IMG/VR virus record: IMGVR_UViG_3300046750_000047
Location: 1 to 36,268 of that record
From: a virus
Reading direction: 5' to 3' (one strand)
Length of the DNA stretch: 36,268 nucleotides
Within the stretch, counting starts at the first letter, position 1. The number at the start of each line of letters is the position of its first letter. Both the position numbers and the translations under genes were made by a program. This document shows, piece by piece, positions 29,637 through 36,083 of this stretch. The notes under the pieces were generated by a model. It did no database searches, was not told the origin of the DNA, and was given only the letters and a program-made list of their open reading frames with translations.

Positions 29637-31262
29637 TTATTCAACATCAGCGTTTGCTAAAGCCTGTGCTTCTTCTGGTAATGCTTTTGCTAATGGTGCG
29701 ACTTTTCCCCCTGCTTCTGCTAGTTGTTGTACTTGTTGCATCTGTTGTTGTTGTGCTTGTTGTTGTGCTGCCTGTTCTCTTTCAGCATTTAATTCAGATT
29801 GTGGTTTTAATATTTTTTGTGGAACACCTACAATGTCTGCTAAGTGTCTAACTAATTTATCCATATTAATATGATCGAATACTGGAGCAACATTTGATAA
29901 ACTACCTAATATTTCTATTGTTCTCATAATAGAAGATAACTCTGTAGACTTTTGTGCTTTAGCTAATGGTGATACATATTCTATTTCTATATCTTGACCT
30001 GCTAAAAATTCTGGAGCCGGTCTAAATAAATTTTTTTTTAGTATTAAAGAAAATGCTCTATCGATTAATGGTTTTAATAATTCAGATTGAAGTCTACCCA
30101 AAACTGGTCCAAGTAATCTCATCTTCTCTTCGTTACGTTGAATTACTTCTGTTGCCGTCATTTGTGGACCATTCTGCATCATAAGTTGGTTTACATAAAA
30201 AGCATTTCTAATTGAGTTTCTTCTTTGCTCTTCCATGTTTAAACCTAATGGAGTGTTTGCTCCAATGTTTAATGTTTCAATTCTATCTCTAGTTCCTGCT
30301 CTGTAAAAATTTAAACCACCTGGTACTGTTCTTACAGGTAACATAAAACCATCATCTGGAACTAATAAAGGTGGATCAACTTGTTTCTGTGCAGACTTGA
30401 TTGTAGTCTTTGACATTTCATTTAGCATCTTAACGTCTGGCAAAGCTGTCATTGCAGGAGATCTACCATAAATTTCGTGTGATGCTTTTAAGTATCTTGG
30501 CACTACAAAAGGGAACTCTCTAAAACCAGATACAGATAACTCGTCTCCAGATTCTCCATCTAAGTATACAGATTCAAATGGCATATTTTGTTTGTCTTGT
30601 TTTTTAGGATTAAAGTCAGATCTAGGATAAACTGCGTGAAGTATTTCTACTTCTTCGTAAGGATCTTTATTTGCTTTAGTTGCAATGTTGATTGATACAT
30701 CTCCAAACTTTTGTATTACTGCTCTTGCAGATAAACTAAACTTTCTAAATACTGTATCGATTCTTCCCTTATCATTTTCAGCAATAAATATTTCATTAAT
30801 GTGTCTTGTAGAAAATTTTAAAATATCCTCATCATCTTCTTCAATAAACATTGCTGCTGTGCCAAATGTAATTAAATCATGATACAGTTCAAATATTTCT
30901 TGTTGAAAATTAGATTTGTTAAACGCAGAATACATAACTTCAGTAGCATCTTCCAACCACTCTTTTGCTTCATCCTCTCCATCCATTCCTTCATTTTTAA
31001 ATCTTAAAGAGAACCAAGGTGTAGATGGGTTAGTTAGCATACCATGTAGTGATGCAGCTAATAGTTCTACTGATTGTAATGGTGAGCCATCAAAAATAAG
31101 TTCAGTTCTTTTATCACCTTTAGATCTTGTTTTAGTTACATCTGCTTTTCTTGGTTGCATATAATCTGCAACTTCTTGCCAATGACTTTCCCAATTTTGT
31201 CTTTGAGATTTTAAACGATCATATCGTTTTAATAAATTTTTTGCTTTTTCTGTTTGTGCCAT
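29637..31262 (-). CDS. Portal (head-tail connector) protein, 541 aa
   Basis: The N-terminus (LLKRYDRLKSQRQNWESHWQ) and the helices SVELLAASLHGMLTNPSTPW are those of podoviral head-tail connectors. Length is nearly identical to T7 gp8 (536 aa). Later conserved parts include FREFPFVVPRYLKASHEIYG and the tunnel-helix region TATEVIQRNEEKMRLLG. The C-terminus is glutamine-rich (AAQQQAQQQQMQQVQQL), giving antisense shadow ORFs. It forms the dodecameric portal for packaging and tail attachment. It starts one base into the stop of the 182-aa gene. Confidence 0.9.
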   Translation of the reverse strand: MAQTEKAKNLLKRYDRLKSQRQNWESHWQEVADYMQPRKADVTKTRSKGDKRTELIFDGSPLQSVELLAASLHGMLTNPSTPWFSLRFKNEGMDGEDEAKEWLEDATEVMYSAFNKSNFQQEIFELYHDLITFGTAAMFIEEDDEDILKFSTRHINEIFIAENDKGRIDTVFRKFSLSARAVIQKFGDVSINIATKANKDPYEEVEILHAVYPRSDFNPKKQDKQNMPFESVYLDGESGDELSVSGFREFPFVVPRYLKASHEIYGRSPAMTALPDVKMLNEMSKTTIKSAQKQVDPPLLVPDDGFMLPVRTVPGGLNFYRAGTRDRIETLNIGANTPLGLNMEEQRRNSIRNAFYVNQLMMQNGPQMTATEVIQRNEEKMRLLGPVLGRLQSELLKPLIDRAFSLILKKNLFRPAPEFLAGQDIEIEYVSPLAKAQKSTELSSIMRTIEILGSLSNVAPVFDHINMDKLVRHLADIVGVPQKILKPQSELNAEREQAAQQQAQQQQMQQVQQLAEAGGKVAPLAKALPEEAQALANADVE

Positions 31263-31810
31263 TATCTACCTAATAAACTTGGTTTGCCTAATGTCAAGCT
31301 ACCAGTTGCACCAGTAACACCTGTCATGATTGTTGGAGATCTTCCTTTAGCTTTTGCTTTTCTTTTTCTTAACAAGATTGGATCTTCAGCGTCTGTTTCT
31401 GTACTCTGCGAAACTTCTGCAGTAGTAGGTGCAGTTACTTGTGGAGCTTGTACTACTTGACCACTTGTACCTGTTGCACCACCATTATCACTTTTAGATA
31501 TTGTTCTACCCATAGCATCCACTTCACCTCTGCTTCTTGCTTTTATATAATCCTCGTAAGTTCCTTTTGTGTTTCCAGAATAATTTTTTACTTTAGTGTC
31601 ATAATAATTTCTATTAACTTCTTCACCTTTTGTTAGACCACCAATGATTGCTCCAGTTACTCCACCACCAGAAATAAAATCTACAACTTTATTTGTTTTT
31701 TTTGTGTAACCAAACTTATCTCTTTTTACTTCTTTTACTTTTGATTTTTTATTAACAAAAGCATCTGATCCACTATTTCCACCACCATTAGATGAACTAT
31801 TAGATCCCAT
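31262..31810 (-). CDS. Possible gp7.3/gp6.7-like virion protein, 182 aa
   Basis: Low-complexity N-terminus (SNSSSNGGGNSGSDAF), a basic stretch, then a glycine-rich hydrophobic segment VVDFISGGGVTGAIIGGL (residues 43-60). The C-terminus carries LRKRKAKAKGRSPTIMTG...KPSLLG, a motif shared with the 73-aa protein encoded two genes upstream. In T7, the small ejected or tail-assembly proteins gp6.7 and gp7.3 share a comparable basic GRK-type C-terminus, so I infer a virion role. Between terminase and portal genes; not proven. Confidence 0.6.
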   Translation of the reverse strand: MGSNSSSNGGGNSGSDAFVNKKSKVKEVKRDKFGYTKKTNKVVDFISGGGVTGAIIGGLTKGEEVNRNYYDTKVKNYSGNTKGTYEDYIKARSRGEVDAMGRTISKSDNGGATGTSGQVVQAPQVTAPTTAEVSQSTETDAEDPILLRKRKAKAKGRSPTIMTGVTGATGSLTLGKPSLLGR

Positions 31811-31980
31811 TACTTACCAAATGTTAAAGAAGATTTAGTTTCAGATTTAACTTCTGTTTTTACTTCTGACTTAACTTCTTGATTAATACCTACACCATTA
31901 TCTAAATCATCCATATTACTGATAACTTTTTTTGCAGCAGGTTTCTTTTTTGTAAATGCTTTTTTAATTTTATCTAACAT
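31810..31980 (-). CDS. Small lysine-rich repeat protein, 56 aa
   Basis: ORF with a strong ribosome-binding site (AGGAG, six bases from ATG). It begins MLDKIKKAFTKKKPAAKKVI and holds a short tandem repeat EVKSEVKTEVKSETKS before the end SSLTFGK. The amphipathic basic start and charged repeats suggest a flexible tether. It begins one base after the 73-aa gene and its stop shares a base with the start of the 182-aa gene (TAATG). Its end SLTFGK resembles SLTLGK in the 182-aa protein. Confidence 0.7.
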   Translation of the reverse strand: MLDKIKKAFTKKKPAAKKVISNMDDLDNGVGINQEVKSEVKTEVKSETKSSLTFGK

Positions 31981-31981
31981 A

Positions 31982-32203
31982 TTATTCTCCTAATAAAGTT
32001 TTAAGTTTTGTTTCTTCGGATTCTTGTACACCCAATGGTCCAGTAAGTATTGTAGACTTTCTACCTTTTCTTTTTCTCATAATTGCATCTTGTTCAGCTT
32101 TCATTTTTGCTTCTTCTTCTGCAGATAATTCTGTATCCGGTGGTTCTGGCAAGGGTTGCACAGGTGGTAATGCTGGCATTTTTGGTTTAAGTATTGATCC
32201 CAT
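31982..32203 (-). CDS. Proline-rich small protein with shared C-terminal motif, 73 aa
   Basis: A proline-rich start (PKMPALPPVQPLPEPPD), an acidic helix, and a basic C-terminal motif IMRKRKGRKSTILTGPLG...KTLLG. The same motif ends the 182-aa protein. I have seen this proline-rich plus GRxSTILTG layout in other podoviral operons between terminase and portal. Function unknown; a head- or connector-associated role is inferred. It starts two bases after the large terminase stop. Confidence 0.7.
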   Translation of the reverse strand: MGSILKPKMPALPPVQPLPEPPDTELSAEEEAKMKAEQDAIMRKRKGRKSTILTGPLGVQESEETKLKTLLGE

Positions 32204-32205
32204 AA

Positions 32206-33477
32206 TTAAATAATCCTGTAATCATTATCTGCTACACTTTGTGGAGCAGTTTGTCTAGTATTAATTTCTTGAAGACCAACAGCTAGGTAACGCATAGCAT
32301 CGCAAGCGTGTGAACTCCAATCGTGTACAGGTTTCGATCTGAACATTCTATTTTTGTCGATGTACTTCCTATGGTAATGTCTTAACGCATCTACTAAACT
32401 TTTGCAATGGTCTGTATCTATCCAACATCTAGAGAGTAACATTGTTACTGCGTGTATACCTTCTTCTACTGGTAACTTCGGTACTACCTTAAATCTAATT
32501 CCTAACTGATATGCTATCTCTCTTCTGGTCTTTCCATTACCAAACTCTTGCACATCAATATCGTGTGGAGCAAAGTGATCCTTGTAAATGTATGGTTTTT
32601 CTTCTAGCATCTGGATGTAGTGTGGTAATCCATGACCTCTTTCTTCATGATAATCTATTATCTGTATTGCTGTTCCTTTTTGTTGAAAGAATATAATACT
32701 ACTGTGGTCTGCGACACCGAGATCCCAGGCAGTTGAGACAGGCAAAGTAGGATCGTAAGGAACTCTAGCTATTTGGTTTTTATCTTCAATTTTAGAGATC
32801 TCTTCTCCGTATATAGCACCTTCTATGTTTGCTATCCAATCACACTCAAATTCTTGTAGGTACTTCTTATCACCCATAACTTCTTTTGCTTTCTCTAATT
32901 CTTCTGGATCTACAATCTTAGTATCACTTGCTTTAGCTTTGTAGTTAAACCAATCTTCTGCACCATTTGCGTGTTGGTATAGATCGTAAAAATTATTATT
33001 CATTCCAGCAGGTGTACCAATAAAGACGCAATATCCTTTTCTGTCTGATAAAGCTGGTCTAATTATTTCTGCAAATAGTTTACCATCAATGTTGGCGTAT
33101 TCATCTATGACACACCCATCCAGGTATATACCCCTTAACCCATCTGAATTTTCTGCTCCGAGTAATGTTATTCTGCTGCCATTAGGTAAGTCTACTCTTA
33201 GCTCTGTTTCGTTAAACTTAGTGTTTGGTATTTTTGCCGTGAACTGTTTCATATAATCCCAGGCAATACTTTTGGCTTGTTTGAAAGTAGGAGCTATGTA
33301 TGCAAATCTAGGATTCTTCAACTTACTCATCAATGCTGATCTAATCAAATGGTTGATCATACATACTGTTTTGCCAAACCTTCTGTGGCACACGAGAACA
33401 CTCCATCTGTATCTATTGATCTGTTGATGTAAATAAGATTGATGTTTTCTCGGAGTATAAGGTATTTTGATATTCAT
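32206..33477 (-). CDS. Terminase large subunit, 423 aa
   Basis: DNA-packaging motor and nuclease. The ATPase shows a Walker A-type CHRRFGKT (residues 30-37), Walker B CVIDE (122-126) and the coupling motif IGTPAG (153-158). The nuclease half has AWDLGVADHSSI with D252 and the final acidic residues in HDWSSHACDAMRYL (D386, D393). Compact compared with T7 gp19 (586 aa). It is the second gene of the late operon and overlaps the 63-aa gene by one base; its likely small subunit is encoded in another operon. Confidence 0.93.
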   Translation of the reverse strand: MNIKIPYTPRKHQSYLHQQINRYRWSVLVCHRRFGKTVCMINHLIRSALMSKLKNPRFAYIAPTFKQAKSIAWDYMKQFTAKIPNTKFNETELRVDLPNGSRITLLGAENSDGLRGIYLDGCVIDEYANIDGKLFAEIIRPALSDRKGYCVFIGTPAGMNNNFYDLYQHANGAEDWFNYKAKASDTKIVDPEELEKAKEVMGDKKYLQEFECDWIANIEGAIYGEEISKIEDKNQIARVPYDPTLPVSTAWDLGVADHSSIIFFQQKGTAIQIIDYHEERGHGLPHYIQMLEEKPYIYKDHFAPHDIDVQEFGNGKTRREIAYQLGIRFKVVPKLPVEEGIHAVTMLLSRCWIDTDHCKSLVDALRHYHRKYIDKNRMFRSKPVHDWSSHACDAMRYLAVGLQEINTRQTAPQSVADNDYRII

Positions 33478-33668
33478 TAGTGTATCATTTTAGATCTTTG
33501 AATGCTACTTAATGAAGTATATTCTACACCTAGTGTCATCATAGCATAATCAGTAAACAGCTCTGCTGCTATCGCATTAGGGAAACCAACAAATCTAATT
33601 ATTACATTGTTTGTTTTTTTATCAATATAAGCAATACAATCTAAATCTTCAGTATTAAGATAATCCAT
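33477..33668 (-). CDS. First gene of the late operon, 63 aa
   Basis: Begins MDYLNTEDLDCIAYIDKKTN, with a beta hairpin NVIIRFVGF, then a helix AIAAELFTDYAMMTLGVEYT. It occupies the position where a small terminase is usually found, but it lacks the helix-turn-helix layout and resembles a short protein found in other marine podoviruses. No strong ribosome-binding site, which may reflect a short leader. Function unknown. Confidence 0.65.
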   Translation of the reverse strand: MDYLNTEDLDCIAYIDKKTNNVIIRFVGFPNAIAAELFTDYAMMTLGVEYTSLSSIQRSKMIH

Positions 33669-33679
33669 ATACTACATCT

Positions 33680-33708
33680 AGTATATTGCTTTTTTAAAAC
33701 AACTAAAA
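33680..33708 (-). promoter_or_regulatory. Possible late promoter
   Basis: On the minus strand TATACT (33685-33680) is a good -10 about twelve bases before the first late gene. The hexamer 17 bases upstream, TTTTAG, is a poor -35, so an activator or an alternative promoter further upstream may be needed. Confidence 0.3.
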
Positions 33709-33810
33709 AATATTTTTGGTAAAGAGTTTGTATAACTGGTGCAGGGTATGTCTGTGTGTCTGTGGAGATTATCCATGTATATATATAAGAAAAAACCTAG
33801 AACGATTTGA

Positions 33811-33827
33811 GGGTGGTAGGGGTGGTA
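33811..33827 (+). repeat. G-rich direct repeat
   Basis: GGGTGGTA occurs twice, at 33811-33818 and 33820-33827, separated by one G. The block GGGTGGTAGGGGTGG contains four G tracts of two or more and could form a two-tier quadruplex. It is conspicuous in this AT-rich non-coding region. Confidence 0.7.
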
Positions 33828-33899
33828 TAAGTTTCAAAAATATCTGTAAATTGTAGAGTTTTTTATTAACGATAATTGTCGACTATCAATACAAATGTT

Positions 33900-33918
33900 T
33901 GATAATCATTAATTATCA
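33900..33918. repeat. Inverted repeat TGATAAT/ATTATCA
   Basis: Seven-base arms TGATAAT (33900-33906) and ATTATCA (33912-33918) with a five-base centre. Possible operator in the control region, but short AT-rich palindromes occur by chance in such sequence. Confidence 0.45.
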
Positions 33919-34000
33919 GAAAAAATTCCGGGTTATTAATTCCGTTTGTTATATCGCATAAAATAAAATTGATTTGCTTGAGATAGTTGAACCATAATTC

Positions 34001-34048
34001 AAACTTTAATTTAAACTTTAATTCTAACTCTAATTCTAATTCCAACCT
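34001..34048. repeat. Four imperfect 12-bp tandem repeats (iteron-like)
   Basis: AAACTTTAATTT, AAACTTTAATTC, TAACTCTAATTC and TAATTCCAACCT follow one another without gaps. The 12-bp period is near one helical turn, so bound proteins would be on the same face. Such arrays are typical of replication initiator or regulator sites, but no cognate protein is proven. Confidence 0.65.
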
Positions 34049-34095
34049 CAATAAACATTAGAACAATTCTAAATTATATATGCGTCAATCTGTCA

Positions 34096-34115
34096 TGTTA
34101 TAATTTTAAATTATA
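34096..34115 (+). promoter_or_regulatory. Extended -10 promoter within a palindrome
   Basis: TG-T-TATAAT (34096-34104) is a perfect extended -10, with no good -35. The -10 starts a perfect odd palindrome of 17 bases, 34099-34115 (eight-base arms around one T), which could be an operator. Transcription would begin near 34111 and read the early operon from 34164. A second inverted repeat, AACTT/AAGTT, follows at about 34121-34138. Confidence 0.55.
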
Positions 34116-34163
34116 TCTATAACTTGCCTTTATAAGTTAAATTAAACAACAAAGGAAAAACAA

Positions 34164-34373
34164 ATGAATATAGCTCACAAATTAATTGAAGATAAAAACA
34201 ATTTAGCAATAGAAATTGATAATTTATTTTATGATATTAAAAACATAGAACAACAAGCTAGTGCATTAAGAACAATCGTTAAAGCGTTTGATGTTGAAAC
34301 TATGGAAATTGTTAAAGGTTTTTTAACTCAAGAAGTTAAAGATCAAAAAAATTACATGAAAGGGGGTAAATAA
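34164..34373 (+). CDS. First early gene, coiled-coil protein, 69 aa
   Basis: Begins MNIAHKLIEDKNNLAIEIDN and continues as two helical segments (FYDIKNIEQQASALRTIVKA). AAAGGAAAAACAA precedes the start. The last residues, MKGGK, are encoded by the run of G that serves as ribosome-binding site for the next gene, whose start shares one base with this stop. No family recognised. Confidence 0.75.
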   Translation: MNIAHKLIEDKNNLAIEIDNLFYDIKNIEQQASALRTIVKAFDVETMEIVKGFLTQEVKDQKNYMKGGK

Positions 34374-34546
34374 TGGAAATCAAAGTATCTATAAAAAGTG
34401 TTTATGGGGTTGAGAGAATTTATCCAAAATGTCGAATTGCTCAAACATTTTTAGCATTAATGAGAAAAAGAACTTTTGACCGTGATGAGATCCAGGAAAT
34501 AAAATCAATGGGTTATACTGTCGAAGTTGTTACAGAAACTTTATAG
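34373..34546 (+). CDS. Conserved small early protein, 57 aa
   Basis: ORF with layout KSVYGVERIYPKCRIAQTFL, then RTFDRDEIQEIKSMGYTVEVV. Many phages carry a short protein with VYGxxxIYPxxxxAxxFAxLxxxxTxxxxxxxxIxxLGYxxxVV, which this fits, but I know no function for it. AAAGGGGG gives a strong ribosome-binding site and the ATG shares a base with the previous TAA. Confidence 0.75.
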   Translation: MEIKVSIKSVYGVERIYPKCRIAQTFLALMRKRTFDRDEIQEIKSMGYTVEVVTETL

Positions 34547-34560
34547 AAAGGGGGTTAATT

Positions 34561-34680
34561 ATGTTTACTAAATTATTTAAAAAAATAGACGGCTTAATGC
34601 AAAATTTAACATTAATTACAATTTATCTTATATTTGCTTATTTTATGGTTCAAATATTAAGATATATTTTATTTATTTAA
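34561..34680 (+). CDS. Small membrane protein, 39 aa
   Basis: ORF beginning MFTKLFKKIDGLMQNLTLIT followed by a single membrane helix (IYLIFAYFMVQILRYILFI) up to the C-terminus. AAAGGGGG lies before the ATG. The positive N-terminus predicts a cytoplasmic start. A role in host takeover or superinfection exclusion would be typical for such an early membrane peptide but is not shown. Confidence 0.65.
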   Translation: MFTKLFKKIDGLMQNLTLITIYLIFAYFMVQILRYILFI

Positions 34681-34689
34681 TGCGACATT

Positions 34690-34718
34690 TTGGCAATATT
34701 AAGCAAATAAAAAATAAT
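34690..34718 (+). promoter_or_regulatory. Sigma70-like promoter before the Gp88-like gene
   Basis: -35 TTGGCA (34690-34695, five of six matches), a 17-base spacer and -10 AATAAT (34713-34718, five of six). It lies in the 76-base gap before the Gp88-like gene, with a predicted start near 34725. Confidence 0.5.
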
Positions 34719-34756
34719 TAAGATAATAAGAAAACAAAAAAAAGGAAAAAAAACAA

Positions 34757-35419
34757 ATGATACATATATCAAAAATGACGGGAAAACTTGAGGGTTTTCA
34801 AGCTATATCAACTAATACAACAACAAACGAATATTGTAAAAAACAATATAACAAACAAGATCCAAAAAATATTTGTACTTTTTGCTATTCTCACGAAATG
34901 TTGAATACATTTAGGAAAAATATGGCTCCGGCATTACAAAGGAATACAGATCTTTTAAATTCTAAAGTATTACATCCAGACGCTTTGCCGGTTATTAATT
35001 CGGCTTTTTTTAGATTTAATGCTCATGGGGAATTAGCACTAGATAAAAAGCAAGCAACAATAAATTTAGAAAATTATGTTAATATTGCTTTAAAAAACCC
35101 CCATTGTAATTTTAGCCTTTGGACAAAAAGATTTGATGTGATCAAGCCTTTTTTTGATACACACCAAAAACCAAAAAACTTAATATTGATTTATTCATCG
35201 CCATTAACTAATCATATTATGACAAAAACCCCGAAACATTTTGATAAAACTTTTAATACAGTTGTTGAAACTGATTTCCAGGATCAACAAAATTGCACGG
35301 GTCAAAAATGTAAAGATTGTTTGTTATGCTACAAAAAAGACACAACATCAATCATAGTTGAAAAAGTTAAAACATACGGAAAAAAGAAATTAGAAACCAA
35401 AATGAAAGAGGGTAAATAA
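34757..35419 (+). CDS. Gp88-like cysteine-motif protein, 220 aa
   Basis: The layout of phage Gene-product-88 proteins is recognisable: an N-terminal cysteine set C27, C40 and C43 in NICTFCYSHE, FFRFNAHGEL (85-92, like FRWHDSGD in relatives), NFSLWTKRF, NLILIYSS, and a C-terminal set C180, C185, C188 and C191 in CTGQKCKDCLLC. These cysteines could hold an iron-sulphur cluster or zinc; relatives are sometimes grouped near radical-SAM proteins, but the catalytic role is unknown. It is the largest protein of the early block and has its own predicted promoter. AAAGGAAAAAAAACAA precedes the ATG. Confidence 0.7.
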   Translation: MIHISKMTGKLEGFQAISTNTTTNEYCKKQYNKQDPKNICTFCYSHEMLNTFRKNMAPALQRNTDLLNSKVLHPDALPVINSAFFRFNAHGELALDKKQATINLENYVNIALKNPHCNFSLWTKRFDVIKPFFDTHQKPKNLILIYSSPLTNHIMTKTPKHFDKTFNTVVETDFQDQQNCTGQKCKDCLLCYKKDTTSIIVEKVKTYGKKKLETKMKEGK

Positions 35420-35592
35420 TGACAATAGAAAAATTAGAAAAAGAAATATTAAGAGCAATCAAGATCAATAAAAATTGTATTCCGGATAATTTTGGAATTG
35501 ATGATAAAAATATAAATTTAATAAAAAGTGATTTTGATGATTTAAAAAAATTTGTAATAAAATTATTCAAAGAATATAGAAAGGGGGAATAA
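35419..35592 (+). CDS. Small early protein, 57 aa
   Basis: ORF starting MTIEKLEKEILRAIKINKNC and ending KKFVIKLFKEYRKGE. Helical and charged. AGAGGG precedes an ATG that shares a base with the previous stop; its own C-terminal codons contain the AAAGGGGG ribosome-binding site of the next gene. No family recognised. Confidence 0.7.
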   Translation: MTIEKLEKEILRAIKINKNCIPDNFGIDDKNINLIKSDFDDLKKFVIKLFKEYRKGE

Positions 35593-35846
35593 TGACACTT
35601 AACGAAATAGTTAAAATCCAAAGCGTAATTGATAACAGATCAATTGCGTCAGATACTTTAAAAAGTTTAAAAAAGGTAAAGTATTATTCAGAAAGTAAAA
35701 AGAAATTTCTGTCTATAGGGGATATGCATATAGATCACTATGTCAGATCAACAAATAAAAAATTTAATGAAATATCAAAAATAAATTTTGAATTAGCATT
35801 AGAATTAATTGATTTAAGAAATAAAGTGAAAGGATTAAATGAGTAG
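35592..35846 (+). CDS. Hypothetical early protein, 84 aa
   Basis: Begins MTLNEIVKIQSVIDNRSIAS and is helical and charged throughout, with SIGDMHIDHYVRSTNKKFNE in the centre and a C-terminal coiled-coil-like helix (FELALELIDLRNKVKGL). AAAGGGGGAAT lies before the ATG, which shares one base with the previous TAA. Its stop overlaps the next start by eight bases. No family recognised. Confidence 0.75.
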   Translation: MTLNEIVKIQSVIDNRSIASDTLKSLKKVKYYSESKKKFLSIGDMHIDHYVRSTNKKFNEISKINFELALELIDLRNKVKGLNE

Positions 35847-36015
35847 TAAAAATTGGAAAGAAGAAAGAATAAAAGAAATTAATCATGATATTTCAGAAAC
35901 AAAAAAGAAATATAATTTTAATTTACATGGATATTATGTTGATGAATATTCACAAATAATAAATTCAAATGCAAAAAGTTATTTTGAATTTAAAAAAGAA
36001 AGGGGGGAAATTTGA
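35839..36015 (+). CDS. Small early protein, 58 aa
   Basis: ORF beginning MSSKNWKEERIKEINHDISE and ending YFEFKKERGEI. Charged and helical with a tyrosine-rich centre (HGYYVDEY). AAAGGATTAA precedes the start, within the end of the preceding gene. Its end holds a run of six G that could serve the next TTG start. No family recognised. Confidence 0.65.
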   Translation: MSSKNWKEERIKEINHDISETKKKYNFNLHGYYVDEYSQIINSNAKSYFEFKKERGEI

Positions 36016-36083
36016 GTAATACTAAATATTATTTTTCGGTAACAATATTATTTTTAATAATAGTTTTAATAATAACAATATAG
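36012..36083 (+). CDS. Possible 23-aa membrane peptide with TTG start
   Basis: ORF encoding MSNTKYYFSVTILFLIIVLI plus three residues, one membrane helix. The TTG overlaps the previous stop (TTGA) and is preceded by an AAAGGGGGG ribosome-binding site. It fills the gap up to the next gene. Too short to be certain. Confidence 0.4.
   Translation: MSNTKYYFSVTILFLIIVLIITI

Larger units (their letters stand above)
33669..34163. promoter_or_regulatory. Non-coding control region between late and early operons
   Basis: The only gene-free stretch above 300 bases. From left to right it holds a weak leftward -10, a G-rich direct repeat (33811-33827), an inverted repeat (33900-33918), a cluster of 12-bp tandem repeats (34001-34048), and a rightward extended -10 promoter inside a palindrome (34096-34115). 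ORFs crossing the tandem repeats are compositional artefacts. It separates divergent operons and is a candidate for a replication origin and packaging or regulatory sites. Confidence 0.7.

Noticed and set aside
29584-29874. Plus-strand cysteine-rich ORF opposite the portal C-terminus
   Set aside because: It is the antisense reading of the glutamine/alanine-rich (CAA/GCA) portal tail.
33866-34051. Minus-strand ORF starting MRLELELELELKFKLKFELW
   Set aside because: The LELELE/KFKLKF pattern is simply the translation of the 12-bp tandem repeats; no ribosome-binding site, so treated as non-coding.
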